A stretch of DNA of 64,000 nucleotides from an uncultured Anaerolineae bacterium (GTDB lineage Bacteria > Chloroflexota > Anaerolineae > Anaerolineales > Villigracilaceae). The translations under genes were made by a program, and so were the position numbers. The stretch covers positions 167,605 to 231,604 of the forward strand of contig CAIQVH010000019.1 of assembly GCA_903875215.1 (NCBI GenBank). Direction: 5' to 3'. Shown piece after piece: positions 51,340 through 59,829 of the stretch. The first letter of the stretch is position 1; the number at the start of each line of letters is the position of its first letter. The notes below the pieces were generated by a model. The model did not search any database. It was not told the DNA's origin and worked only from the letters and a program-made list of their open reading frames with translations.

Positions 51340-52392
51340 ATGGAAACCACCACCAAAACTCCCGGCGTCCCAACGCTGTCCATCCAAAACCTGACGGTTT
51401 CATACCAGGCCAAGCGCGGCGCAGTCCAGGCCGTGCGGAACATCACCCTCGACATCCAGCGCGGCGAAGCGCTGGCGCTGATTGGCGAAAGCGGCTCGGG
51501 CAAAACCACGATGGGACTCTCGCTAGTGCGCCTGTTGCCGTCGAATGCCAGTATCAGCCAGGGCAGGCTGATTTACCGGCGCGTCGATGCCGGTAAACCC
51601 GTCAGGGAAATCGATGTGCTGGCCCTGAAAACCGATGAACTGCGCCAGTATCGCTGGAAAGAGTGCGCGATGGTGTTCCAGGCTGCGCTGAACGCCTTCA
51701 ACCCGGTGCTCAAAATCTCGGAGCAGTTCGCCGACACATCCAAAGCGCACGGCTACATCCAGGGCAAAGCCCTCGAAGAGCGCGCCTTTCACCTGCTCAA
51801 GCTGGTGCGGCTGGAACCGTCGCGGGTCTGGAACGGTTACGCTCACGAACTCTCCGGCGGGATGCGCCAGCGTGTGCTGATTGCCCTGAGCCTGCTGCTC
51901 GAGCCGCAGCTCATCATCCTGGATGAACCCACCACCGCGCTCGACATCCTGACCCAGCGCAACATCATGAACGTGCTCAAGGATTTGCGCACCCAGCTCG
52001 ATTTTTCGCTGATTTTCATCTCGCACGACCTGTCGCTGGCCGCCGAACTGGCCGACCGTGTGGCGACCATGTACGCTGGTGAAATTGTGGAATTGAGCGA
52101 TGTGTACACCACTTTCAAGAATCCGCTGCACCCGTACACCATCGGGCTGATTCATGCCGTCCCGACCCTGGCCGCCCACCGCGATAACGTCACATCCATC
52201 CCCGGCTCGCCGCCCGACCTGATTAACATGCCAACCGGCTGCAAATTCCATCCGCGCTGCCCGCTGGCCGATGAACGCTGCAAACGCGACGACCCCACGC
52301 TCGAGACGGTGGAAACGGTCAACGGCGCAGAGCATAAAGTGGCCTGCTGGCACTGGAAAAGCGCCCGCGCCAAACTTACCAGCGAGAGATGA
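51340..52392 (+). CDS. ABC transporter ATP-binding protein (OppD/DppD-like)
   Basis: A 350-residue ATPase. Walker A IGESGSGKTTMGLSL near residue 48, Q-loop MVFQAALNAFNPV, signature ELSGGMRQRVLIALSL, Walker B LIILDEPTTALD, and IFISHDLSLAAE. The C-terminus has the oligopeptide-transporter extension with cysteines (PTGCKFHPRCPLADERCKRD), where some family members bind an Fe-S cluster. It pairs with the following OppF-like gene and overlaps none. Confidence 0.94.
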   Translation: METTTKTPGVPTLSIQNLTVSYQAKRGAVQAVRNITLDIQRGEALALIGESGSGKTTMGLSLVRLLPSNASISQGRLIYRRVDAGKPVREIDVLALKTDELRQYRWKECAMVFQAALNAFNPVLKISEQFADTSKAHGYIQGKALEERAFHLLKLVRLEPSRVWNGYAHELSGGMRQRVLIALSLLLEPQLIILDEPTTALDILTQRNIMNVLKDLRTQLDFSLIFISHDLSLAAELADRVATMYAGEIVELSDVYTTFKNPLHPYTIGLIHAVPTLAAHRDNVTSIPGSPPDLINMPTGCKFHPRCPLADERCKRDDPTLETVETVNGAEHKVACWHWKSARAKLTSER

Positions 52393-52395
52393 GCC

Positions 52396-53403
52396 ATGAA
52401 AACACCCATCATCGAACTCCAGCATGTCACGCGCACCTTCCAGTTGAAGCGCAACCAGGTCATTACCGCGGTCAATGATGTCTCGTTGAGCGTGGCCGAA
52501 GGCGAAATCGTCTGCCTGGTGGGCGAATCGGGCTGCGGCAAAACCACTACCGGCAAAATGATTGTGGATTTGCTCAAACCGAGCCAGGGCCACATCTTTT
52601 ACAAGGGACAGGATATCGCCACACTGAAAGGCGAGGCCCGCAAACAGTACCGGCTCGGCGTCCAGCTGGTTCACCAGGACCCGTACGCTTCGCTCAACCC
52701 GATGCGCACCATCTACCAGACGCTGGCGGCCCCGCTCCAGCATCATGGCTTGACCCAGGGCGAAGCGGCCACCAAAAATCGGGTGAAGGAACTGCTCGAA
52801 ATGGTGGACCTGACCCCGGTCAACGACTTCCTCGACAAGTTCCCCCACCAGCTAAGCGGTGGACAGCGCCAGCGCGTTTCGATTGCCCGCTCGCTGACGG
52901 TGAATCCATCCTTCATCGTGGCGGATGAAGCCGTCTCGATGGTGGATGTCTCCATCCGCATCAGTCTGCTCAATACCCTGCTCAAGCTCAAGGAAAAGAT
53001 GGGGCTGGCGGTGCTGTTCATCACCCACGACCTGGCGCTGGCAAAATATTTTGCCTGGGAAGGGCGCATCGGCGTGATGTACCTGGGGCGGTTGATTGAG
53101 CTTTCTCCGGCCCGGCAGCTGGTTGAAAAACCCCAGCATCCGTACACCCGCGTGCTGCTCTCCTCCATCCCCGAAGCTGACCCGGATGTGACCCGCCAAA
53201 AGAAGCAAATCGAACTCCGCAGCATGGATGTGCCCAGCCTGCTGCACCTTCCCACCGGATGCAGCTTCCATCCGCGCTGCCCGTTCTGGGAAGGTGAACA
53301 ATGCGAAAAGGTAGTGCCGGAAATGGTCTCGTTCAGCGACGGCACATCGGCCGCCTGTCACCCCGTCCAGCGCGAGCGCGCGGCGGAGATGGTTCAAGCC
53401 TGA
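52396..53403 (+). CDS. ABC transporter ATP-binding protein (OppF/DppF-like)
   Basis: A 335-residue ATPase. Walker A LVGESGCGKTTTGKMIVDLL, QLVHQDPYASLNPMRT, QLSGGQRQRVSIARSL, and FIVADEAVSMVDVSIRISLL. The Walker B carries DEAVSMVD in place of DEPTSALD, a variant seen in some OppF proteins, so ATPase activity is probably kept. The C-terminal extension has PTGCSFHPRCPFWEGEQCEK. It is the last ATPase gene, ending in a palindrome. Confidence 0.93.
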   Translation: MKTPIIELQHVTRTFQLKRNQVITAVNDVSLSVAEGEIVCLVGESGCGKTTTGKMIVDLLKPSQGHIFYKGQDIATLKGEARKQYRLGVQLVHQDPYASLNPMRTIYQTLAAPLQHHGLTQGEAATKNRVKELLEMVDLTPVNDFLDKFPHQLSGGQRQRVSIARSLTVNPSFIVADEAVSMVDVSIRISLLNTLLKLKEKMGLAVLFITHDLALAKYFAWEGRIGVMYLGRLIELSPARQLVEKPQHPYTRVLLSSIPEADPDVTRQKKQIELRSMDVPSLLHLPTGCSFHPRCPFWEGEQCEKVVPEMVSFSDGTSAACHPVQRERAAEMVQA

Positions 53404-53472
53404 AATCCACAGATTACGCAGATTTCACAGATAAAAATCAAAACTCTGCGTAATCTGTGAAATCTGTGGATA
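53404..53472. repeat. Palindromic element CACAGATT type, copy 1
   Basis: ATCCACAGATTACGCAGA and TTTCACAGAT on the left are mirrored by TCTGCGTAATCTGTG and AAATCTGTGGAT on the right, with the inner modules exchanged. It abuts the stop of the OppF-like gene. A related element is at 61089. Confidence 0.85.
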
Positions 53473-53479
53473 AACCACT

Positions 53480-53659
53480 ATGCCGCCTGAGTACACCCAA
53501 TTCTGGTTCCGCATCGCCTTCACCATCATCTTGCTGGGACTGGCCTCGCTCCCCTTCCAGGAGCCCGGCAGCAGCGGGTTTGTGGCGGGCGTGCTGGCTG
53601 TCATCATCGGCGCAGTGTTCATGGCCATCATCGTTTGGATTGTTAAAAAGTCACAATAA
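53480..53659 (+). CDS. Small two-helix membrane protein
   Basis: A 59-residue protein: MPPEYTQFWFRIAFTIILLG, LASLPFQEPGSSGFVAGVLA, VIIGAVFMAIIVWIVKKSQ. Two hydrophobic segments (about residues 9-24 and 34-54) are separated by a short loop. The frame is open from just after the palindrome to a stop just before the next repeat, and codon use resembles its neighbours. I do not recognise a family. It lies between the ATPases and the binding protein of the importer and could be an accessory component. No SD is visible, so the start is not certain. Confidence 0.55.
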   Translation: MPPEYTQFWFRIAFTIILLGLASLPFQEPGSSGFVAGVLAVIIGAVFMAIIVWIVKKSQ

Positions 53660-53723
53660 AACCTAACCCCCGCCCTTCGGGCACCCCCTTCCCTTGCAGG
53701 GAAGGGGGCCGGGGGGATAGGTT
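53660..53723. repeat. REP-like palindrome
   Basis: AACCTAACCCCCGCCC at the left and GGGGGGATAGGTT at the right enclose CCCCCTTCCCTTGCAGGG and AAGGGGG. It starts right after the small membrane protein's stop. The same family occurs within valS (16148) and at 57533. The next 120 bases to the binding-protein gene show only an SD (AAGGAG) near the end. Confidence 0.85.
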
Positions 53724-53842
53724 CAAAAGGAGGTGATTTCCCCTCAGCACATCGCTTCACCCGCCCCACCCTCACCCAAAAACTGCCCCGCCCGTGTGCG
53801 GGTAGTTCAAAACCAAACCAACCTTAAAAAGGAGAAGTAGAA

Positions 53843-55726
53843 ATGCGTACACTCAAGTTCCTGAGCGTTTTCCTGCTCATCGCAGTGCTCCTGGCCGCTT
53901 GCGGCCCGGCCGCCACCGAAGCCCCCGCTGCGACTGAAGTCCCCGCGACCGAAGCACCCACGGTTGCCCCCACCGAAGCTCCAACCCTGCCGCCCCCTAC
54001 GGCCATCCCCACATCCGCGGCTGCCCTGCCCGAAGGCGTCAGCAACGTTCTGACCGTCAAACTCAAGCCCGGTCTCAAGTGGAGCGATGGCTCTGCCATG
54101 ACCGCCAAAGATATCGTTGGTTCCTATGACATCATGTGGGCCCAGGGATATAGCGTTTGGTCTTACATTAACGATGTCAAAGCAGTCGATGATGTAACCA
54201 TTGACTTCTACATCACCACCGCTTCCCCGCGCGCCCTGCGCCTGATTCTGCGCTCCAACCAGCCAGTCGCTTACTCCGAATACGGCAAATGGATGGACCA
54301 GTTCGCCCAGTTCCGCAAGGATGGCAAAGCCACCGACAGTGACGAAGTCAAAAAAGCCGTCGATGACCTGCTGGCCTACAAACCCACTACCGCTCCAGTT
54401 GTTTATGGCCCATACAACATCGACCCCGCTTCCGTCACCGAAGCCCAGATGACCCTGGTCAAGAATCCCACCGGCTACAACGCCGACAAAATTGACTTCA
54501 GCAGCGTCCTGATTTACTTTGGTGAAACTGCTGCATCCCTCCCGCTCGTGCTCTCCAATGAAGTGGACTACAGCACCCACGGCTACACCGCATCCGATGT
54601 CGAGCAAATCTCCGCCATGCCTGACATGAAAGTCCTCAGCGGCCCCACCGGAACCGGCCCCGGCCTGTGGTTCAACGAAGCCGTCGCCCCGCTGGATAAG
54701 AAAGAAGTCCGCCAGGCCTTCGCTTACATCATCGACCGCGAAGAAAATGCCAAAGTGGCCATGGGCCCCGCTGGCAAGGCCATCGAATACGAAGCCGGTT
54801 TCACCGACCTCGGTGTCAAAGGCTGGCTCACCGCCGATACCATCGCCAAGCTCAACCCCTACAAAAAGGATTGGGCCAAGGCTGAAGAACTCCTGACCTC
54901 GGTTGGCTTCAAGAAGGGCTCCGATGGCAAGTGGCTCGATGACCAGGGCAAACCGGTCGCCTTCGAGCTTTCCGTCCCCGCCGATTTCGCCGACTGGCTC
55001 GGCGCCGCTGAAAACGCCTCGCAGCAGCTCAACGCCTTCGGCTTCGATACCAAAGTCCGCGGCTACCCCTCCGCCGACCGCGCCACCACCCAGAAGGAAG
55101 GCAAGTATCAAATCCTGGTCGACCTGGCGATTTACTACAACCCGCCCCACCCCCAGACTTCCTTCAACTACTACCTCAACACCCCCCGCAACAACCCCGA
55201 AGCCACCGACGGCCTCTACGGTTTCAAATTCCCGTGGAAACAAACCCTCGCCGACGGCACCGAAGTCAACATCCCCGACCTGCTCAAGGCTGCTGCCGAT
55301 GGTTTCGATTTCGAAGCCCAAAAACCTGCCATCCAGACGCTTTCTCTGCTCGTCAACGACCAACTGCCCGTTCTCGCCCTGTTCGAACGCTACGCCACCG
55401 ACCCGATTAACTTCGGCACCCGTGTAGATGGCTGGCTGCCCTTCGACAACCCCATGTACCAGAACGGCCAGGGCTCCGACAACTACATCGCCATCCAGTT
55501 CCTTGAAGGCGACCTCAAGAAATCCGCCACTGGCGACGGCTCTTTCCACACCGTATACCCCTACATCCAGCCGCCGACATACGACCTGAACTACTTCACC
55601 GACAACAGCCTTCAGAACTCGCTCGGCACCCCGTCCTACAGCCTGATGTACCCGCCGCTCTTCTGGTACATGTGGGCTACCGGCGAATACGTTCCCGTTA
55701 TCGCTGAAAGCTACAGCCTGCGCTAA
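53843..55726 (+). CDS. Family 5 solute-binding lipoprotein, apparently circularly permuted
   Basis: A 627-residue extracellular binding protein for the adjacent importer. Signal peptide with lipobox LLAAC (lipidated Cys20), then an Ala/Thr/Glu/Pro-rich linker (21-61). Normal family 5 proteins begin with a strand such as GTLRVA...P, a YxPLFxY segment and IPWLAESY, and only then reach the motif LTVKLRPGVKWSDG. Here the mature protein starts directly at VLTVKLKPGLKWSDGSAMTA (69-88). The missing segment is at the C-terminus: GSFHTVYPYIQPPTYDLNYF (566-585), LMYPPLFWYMWATGEYVPVI (601-620), AESYSLR (621-627), which is where the protein ends. Residues 62-558 cover the rest, including VRQAFAYIIDREENAKVAMG and INFGTRVDGWLPFDNPMYQN. 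Ligand likely muropeptide or sugar. Confidence 0.88.
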   Translation: MRTLKFLSVFLLIAVLLAACGPAATEAPAATEVPATEAPTVAPTEAPTLPPPTAIPTSAAALPEGVSNVLTVKLKPGLKWSDGSAMTAKDIVGSYDIMWAQGYSVWSYINDVKAVDDVTIDFYITTASPRALRLILRSNQPVAYSEYGKWMDQFAQFRKDGKATDSDEVKKAVDDLLAYKPTTAPVVYGPYNIDPASVTEAQMTLVKNPTGYNADKIDFSSVLIYFGETAASLPLVLSNEVDYSTHGYTASDVEQISAMPDMKVLSGPTGTGPGLWFNEAVAPLDKKEVRQAFAYIIDREENAKVAMGPAGKAIEYEAGFTDLGVKGWLTADTIAKLNPYKKDWAKAEELLTSVGFKKGSDGKWLDDQGKPVAFELSVPADFADWLGAAENASQQLNAFGFDTKVRGYPSADRATTQKEGKYQILVDLAIYYNPPHPQTSFNYYLNTPRNNPEATDGLYGFKFPWKQTLADGTEVNIPDLLKAAADGFDFEAQKPAIQTLSLLVNDQLPVLALFERYATDPINFGTRVDGWLPFDNPMYQNGQGSDNYIAIQFLEGDLKKSATGDGSFHTVYPYIQPPTYDLNYFTDNSLQNSLGTPSYSLMYPPLFWYMWATGEYVPVIAESYSLR

Positions 55727-55744
55727 AAATCGTTCTTGAATAAC

Positions 55745-55787
55745 GTAGTGGCGACTTTAGTCGCTCAACGGCTAAAGCCGCCACTAC
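55745..55787. repeat. Palindrome GTAGTGGCG type
   Basis: GTAGTGGCGACTTTAG and CTAAAGCCGCCACTAC pair with one mismatch around TCGCTCAACGG. It lies between the binding protein and nagZ and may attenuate transcription between them. Confidence 0.8.
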
Positions 55788-55794
55788 CCTTTTT

Positions 55795-57534
55795 ATGATG
55801 AATCGAATCGTTTTCTCCCTTCTGCTCTTATCCCTTATTTTGACATCCTGCCAGCCCCAACCTGCTCCACCCGATTCATCCCGCCCTGCCTCCGCCTCGC
55901 CGATAAACCAACCTGCCGCCACGCTGGAACTTTCGTCCCCCGCCCCAACCCAACCCGTTATGTCCACCACCCCTGACCCCGAAAACATTCTCGCCGCCAT
56001 GAGCCTGGAACAAAAAATCGGCCAGTTGCTCATCGTCGGCTTCGACGGCCCCACCGCCGACCCCGCCCTGCTCGAAATGGTGCGTGATTACCACGTCGGC
56101 GGCGTGATTTTATTCGCCCGCAACGTGCAATCGCCCCAACAGGTTGCCGAACTGACCAACCAGCTCCAACAGACCGCCCTCGATGCGGGCAACCCCGGAC
56201 TGTTCATCGCCATCGACCAGGAAGGTGGGCGCGTCGCCCGTCTGACCGAGGATGTTGGCTTCACCGAATTCCCCTCCGCCATGGCCATCGGCGCCACCGG
56301 CGACCCCGAAAACGCCCGCAAAATGGCCGCCGCCATGGCCGCCGAGATGCGCGCCGTCGGTCTCAACGTCGATTTTGCCCCCGACCTCGACGTGAACAAC
56401 AATCCCGCCAACCCGGTCATCGGCACCCGCTCTTTCGGTTCCAACCCGCAAAAAGTGGCCGAATTTGGCTCGGCCTTTATCGATGGCCTGCAATCCAACG
56501 GAGTCCTGGCCTTTGGCAAACACTTCCCCGGCCACGGTGACACCGGCGTCGATTCGCACGTTGACATGCCCATCGTCCCGCACGACCGCGCCCGGCTCGA
56601 AGCGGTGGAGTTCGTACCCTTCAAGGCCGCCATGCAGGCCAACGTCGCCGGGATTATGTCCGCGCATGTCACCTTCCCGGCCATCGACCCGACCCCCGGC
56701 ATGCCCGCCACGCTCTCGAAGCCGGTTTTGACCGATTTGCTGCGCACCGAAATGGGCTACGATGGCCTGGTTGTGACCGACTCGCTTGAAATGGGCGCGC
56801 TTGCAGCCAACGGTTACCCCGTCCCGGTGGCCGCAGTCAAAGCCTTCGAAGCCGGGGCCGATTTGCTCTTATTCAACCGCGACCACGCCGAGCACAAAGC
56901 CGCCTTCGCCGCCCTGCTCGCCAAAGCCCAATCCGGCCAAATCCCCGCCGACCGGCTGGATGCCTCCGTCCGCCGTATTCTCGCCGCCAAAGCAAAATTT
57001 GGGATTTTGAACCCGGCCCTGGTGGCGGAACCCGCCAAAGCAGGGGATTTCACCGCCACCGCCGAACACCACGCCCTGGCGCTGGAACTCGCCCAAAAAG
57101 CCATCACCCTGCTGAAAGATGATGCCGCCCTCCTGCCGCTCCAGCCCGGCGAAAAGTTACTCGTCATCGAGACCGCCGCCGCTGAAGGCCTGGGAACGCT
57201 GCTCGGCGCATCCACACTCGAAATCAAAAATGACCCGGACGCCAGCGCCATTGCTGCCGCCGTGGGGATGGCGCGCGATGGCCGCAAAGTCATCGTCACC
57301 ACCACCGACGCCGATTTTTACGCCGGGCAGGTTAAACTGGTGAACGAACTGCTGACCGTCAACCCCAACATCATCATCGTCTCCGTCCGCACGCCCTACG
57401 ACCTGACTGTCCTGCCCGCCGTCCCCACCGCCCTGGCCGCCTACGGAGCCAATCCCCCCACCCTGCAAGCCATCGCCGCTGCGCTGCTGGGGAAGTTTAC
57501 GCCGACAGGTATTTTGCCGGTTACCCTGCCCTAA
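55795..57534 (+). CDS. nagZ: NagZ-like beta-N-acetylglucosaminidase lipoprotein (GH3)
   Basis: Cleaves the terminal GlcNAc of peptidoglycan fragments. The 579-residue protein has a lipoprotein signal (LLLLSLILTSC, lipidated Cys near 19), a proline-rich linker to about residue 60, and the GH3 barrel: MSLEQKIGQLLIVGFDGPTA, RDYHVGGVILFARN, IDQEGGRVARL, the NagZ signature FGKHFPGHGDTGVDSHVDMP (His acid-base in DSH), and nucleophile Asp in LVVTDSLEMGA. The C-terminal domain (from about 390) resembles the second GH3 domain of secreted NagZ. It should act on the cell surface ahead of the importer. Two adjacent ATG codons are possible starts. Confidence 0.93.
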   Translation: MMNRIVFSLLLLSLILTSCQPQPAPPDSSRPASASPINQPAATLELSSPAPTQPVMSTTPDPENILAAMSLEQKIGQLLIVGFDGPTADPALLEMVRDYHVGGVILFARNVQSPQQVAELTNQLQQTALDAGNPGLFIAIDQEGGRVARLTEDVGFTEFPSAMAIGATGDPENARKMAAAMAAEMRAVGLNVDFAPDLDVNNNPANPVIGTRSFGSNPQKVAEFGSAFIDGLQSNGVLAFGKHFPGHGDTGVDSHVDMPIVPHDRARLEAVEFVPFKAAMQANVAGIMSAHVTFPAIDPTPGMPATLSKPVLTDLLRTEMGYDGLVVTDSLEMGALAANGYPVPVAAVKAFEAGADLLLFNRDHAEHKAAFAALLAKAQSGQIPADRLDASVRRILAAKAKFGILNPALVAEPAKAGDFTATAEHHALALELAQKAITLLKDDAALLPLQPGEKLLVIETAAAEGLGTLLGASTLEIKNDPDASAIAAAVGMARDGRKVIVTTTDADFYAGQVKLVNELLTVNPNIIIVSVRTPYDLTVLPAVPTALAAYGANPPTLQAIAAALLGKFTPTGILPVTLP

Positions 57535-57682
57535 CCCCCTCCCAGCCTCCCCCAAATTCCAAAGTTCGGAATTTGGGGGAGGGGATAATGCGAATGAATC
57601 AACAAATCATATTTAAATCACTCACTCGCTCCTTCCCCCATTTTCGGTTTTTGAAAATGGGGGAAGGCCGGGAAGGGGGTTG
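57533..57682. repeat. Nested REP-like palindromes between nagZ and the GNAT gene
   Basis: An outer pair, AACCCCCTCCC and GGGAAGGGGGTT, encloses two further palindromes: CCCCCAAATTCC-AAAGTTC-GGAATTTGGGGG and CCCCCATTTTC-GGTTTTT-GAAAATGGGGG. The layout looks like one element interrupted by another. Confidence 0.8.
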
Positions 57683-57684
57683 AT

Positions 57685-58617
57685 ATGCTCATTCCCCTCA
57701 CCCCCTCCCACCACCCCGCCATCCTCCGCATCTGGAATGCCGCCAGCCACCCCGACTACCCCATCAATGAGCGGCTGCTGCCCTACAACGTCATCCCCAC
57801 CACCGGGGAAGTGGTCGAAGGGCGAGTGGCCATCCATAACGGCGAACCTGCCGGGTTTGTGCTGGCCCATGCCGTAGAAAATGGCACGCTCGGCTGGGTC
57901 AGCGCAATCGCGGTGCACCCTTCCGCGCAGCGACAGGGCCTCGGTTCGGAATTGCTCACCTGGGCCGAGGGTTGGCTCAAGGAAAAAGGCTGCAAACGCA
58001 TCCGCATCGGCGGGAATTTGCGCCCATTTTTGCCGGGTCTGCCCTATGTTATGCGCGAAAACGCGGCTTTCTTTCAAAAACATGGCTACCAGTTCTCCCA
58101 TGACCAGCCCTACGAATACGATATTGCCCGCAGCCTGAAAGATTACCAGCCCGTGTATCAAAAACCTGCCCATGCGGAGCTGGCCCCCATGCAAATTGGC
58201 GAGGAACCCCGGCTACTGGACTTTCTCCATCGCGAATATCCCGGCCGTTGGGAGTTCGAAGCCTGGGAATTTGTCCGCAACAATGGGCGGCCATCCGATT
58301 TCCTGCTGCTGCGCGTGGATGGGGTTGTCCACGGCTTTTGCCGCATCACGCTCCCAGACTCGGAACGCCCCATCGAGCGCTTCTACCCGCAGCGTTTGCC
58401 CCAACCCTGGGGACAGTTCGGCCCGCTCGGGCTGTCCAAAGCCGTCCGCGGGCAGGGATTGGGCGGCTACCTGATTGACGCCGCCGCGCTCCACCTGCAA
58501 TCGCTTGGCGTGGACGGCTGTGTCATCGACTGGACGGCGCTGGTGGAGCTGTATGGCAAGTTTGGGTTTAAGGCTTATAACCAGTACATCAGTCTTTTTA
58601 AGGTAATTGGTGAATAG
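57685..58617 (+). CDS. Tandem GNAT-domain N-acetyltransferase
   Basis: A 310-residue protein with two acetyltransferase folds. The first (residues about 1-150) has the acetyl-CoA motif VSAIAVHPSAQRQGLGSELL; the second (about 160-310) has GPLGLSKAVRGQGLGGYLID (Q/RxxGxG/A). The second domain ends YGKFGFKAYNQYISLFKV. The substrate cannot be named; position in a peptidoglycan-salvage cluster suggests an amino sugar, glucosaminyl or muropeptide substrate, which is only inference. An AGGGGG box lies before the ATG. Confidence 0.85.
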   Translation: MLIPLTPSHHPAILRIWNAASHPDYPINERLLPYNVIPTTGEVVEGRVAIHNGEPAGFVLAHAVENGTLGWVSAIAVHPSAQRQGLGSELLTWAEGWLKEKGCKRIRIGGNLRPFLPGLPYVMRENAAFFQKHGYQFSHDQPYEYDIARSLKDYQPVYQKPAHAELAPMQIGEEPRLLDFLHREYPGRWEFEAWEFVRNNGRPSDFLLLRVDGVVHGFCRITLPDSERPIERFYPQRLPQPWGQFGPLGLSKAVRGQGLGGYLIDAAALHLQSLGVDGCVIDWTALVELYGKFGFKAYNQYISLFKVIGE

Positions 58618-58664
58618 TGAATGGAGAATAGTCAATCCATCGCCATTCACTATCAACCATTCAC
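58611..58664. repeat. Palindromic repeat GTGAATAGTGAATGG
   Basis: GTGAATAGTGAATGG at the left and CCATTCACTAT, ATTCAC at the right. It overlaps the GNAT stop codon and ends just before the AmiE-like start. Confidence 0.75.
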
Positions 58665-58668
58665 AATT

Positions 58669-59790
58669 ATGAATTTTTCCAAAGCCACTTCCATTCTTTC
58701 CCAGGCCATTCCTGCCATCACCCCGGCGGCGCAGATGGTGATTCGGCATCGCGGCGTTGTCGTTCATGATGTGGCGCTGGGCTTCCTTGACCCGGAGACC
58801 CAGACCCGTCCGGCGGATGCCGAGACGCTCTTTGACCTGGCATCCGTCACCAAATTGTTCACCACGGCGGCGTTTATGACGCTCGTCGAGCAGGGAAAAG
58901 TCTCCGTCGATGACCCGGTGCGGAGCGTGCTGCCCGAATTCAGCGGCGTGCGCCCCATCCAGCCGTATGAAAACCCGCTCGACTGGGGAAAAACTGTCAG
59001 CGTGACAGACCAGCCCGGAATTGTCGATGCCGATAAGGTCACCTTCCGCAACCTGCTGGCACACAACTCCGGGCTGCCCGCCTGGCGCGCCTTCAAAGAC
59101 CAGCCGGACACCGAATCCGCCATCAGGCTGGCGCTCGGCACGTTTTTCTCGTATCCCACCGGGGAGCGGGTGGTGTATAGCGATGTCGGGTTGATCCTGC
59201 TCGGTTTGGCGGTAGGCAGGCTCGGGGGCGGTCCGCTCGACGAGGTTATTTACCAGCGTGTCACCCAACCCCTGGGGCTGGCGTGCCACTTCCAGCCGCC
59301 GAACCCGCCCCAATTTCCCCAAAATATTGCTCCCACCGAGTTCTGCAAGTGGCGCGGGCGGCGCATCGTCGGCGAAGTCCACGATGAGAGCGCCTGGCGG
59401 CTGGGCGGGGTGGCCGGGCATGCCGGGATGTTCGCCCACGCGCGCGATGTGGCGGCTTTTGGGCAGAGTTTTCTCGATGCATCTCTGCTGCGGCGCGAGA
59501 CGATTGCCGAGATGACGCGCGTGCAGGCCGAGTTCAACGGCACGCGGCGCGGGCTGGGGTTCGCGCTGTGGAGCCCTGACCCCGAAGCCAGCAGCAACCC
59601 GTTCAGCCCTGAGACGTTTGGGCACACCGGTTTCACCGGCACCTGCCTGTGGATTGACCCGCAGCGCAGCCTGGTGGTAGCGCTGCTGACCGACGATGTT
59701 TACGGCGGGCGCGAAGGGCGCGGTATCGCCGATTTGCGCGTGCAAATCCATAAGGCGATTGTGGAAAGTGTGGAGTCCGACATCTCCTGA
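58669..59790 (+). CDS. Beta-lactamase-fold serine hydrolase, AmiE-like
   Basis: A 373-residue penicillin-recognising-type serine hydrolase. The SxxK motif is Ser59-Val-Thr-Lys62 in LFDLASVTKLF; YSDVG (about 168) supplies the tyrosine motif, and GHTGFTG (about 325) the KTG-like triad. No signal peptide. In Bacillus subtilis, a member of this family (AmiE) is the N-acetylmuramoyl-L-alanine amidase encoded with NagZ, NamZ and MurQ, so the same job is likely here: removing stem peptides from muropeptides. The ATG after the repeat is chosen; a frame extends 16 codons into the repeat. Its stop lies in another palindrome. Confidence 0.85.
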   Translation: MNFSKATSILSQAIPAITPAAQMVIRHRGVVVHDVALGFLDPETQTRPADAETLFDLASVTKLFTTAAFMTLVEQGKVSVDDPVRSVLPEFSGVRPIQPYENPLDWGKTVSVTDQPGIVDADKVTFRNLLAHNSGLPAWRAFKDQPDTESAIRLALGTFFSYPTGERVVYSDVGLILLGLAVGRLGGGPLDEVIYQRVTQPLGLACHFQPPNPPQFPQNIAPTEFCKWRGRRIVGEVHDESAWRLGGVAGHAGMFAHARDVAAFGQSFLDASLLRRETIAEMTRVQAEFNGTRRGLGFALWSPDPEASSNPFSPETFGHTGFTGTCLWIDPQRSLVVALLTDDVYGGREGRGIADLRVQIHKAIVESVESDIS

Positions 59791-59820
59791 TGTCGGATTT
59801 CCAAAGTCTGGAGACTTTGG
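59776..59820. repeat. Two short palindromes between the AmiE-like gene and anmK
   Basis: TCCGACAT-CTCCTG-ATGTCGGA covers the stop of the hydrolase gene, and CCAAAGTC-TGGA-GACTTTGG follows. The anmK start is 9 bases further. Confidence 0.8.
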
Positions 59821-59829
59821 AGTCCTGCG

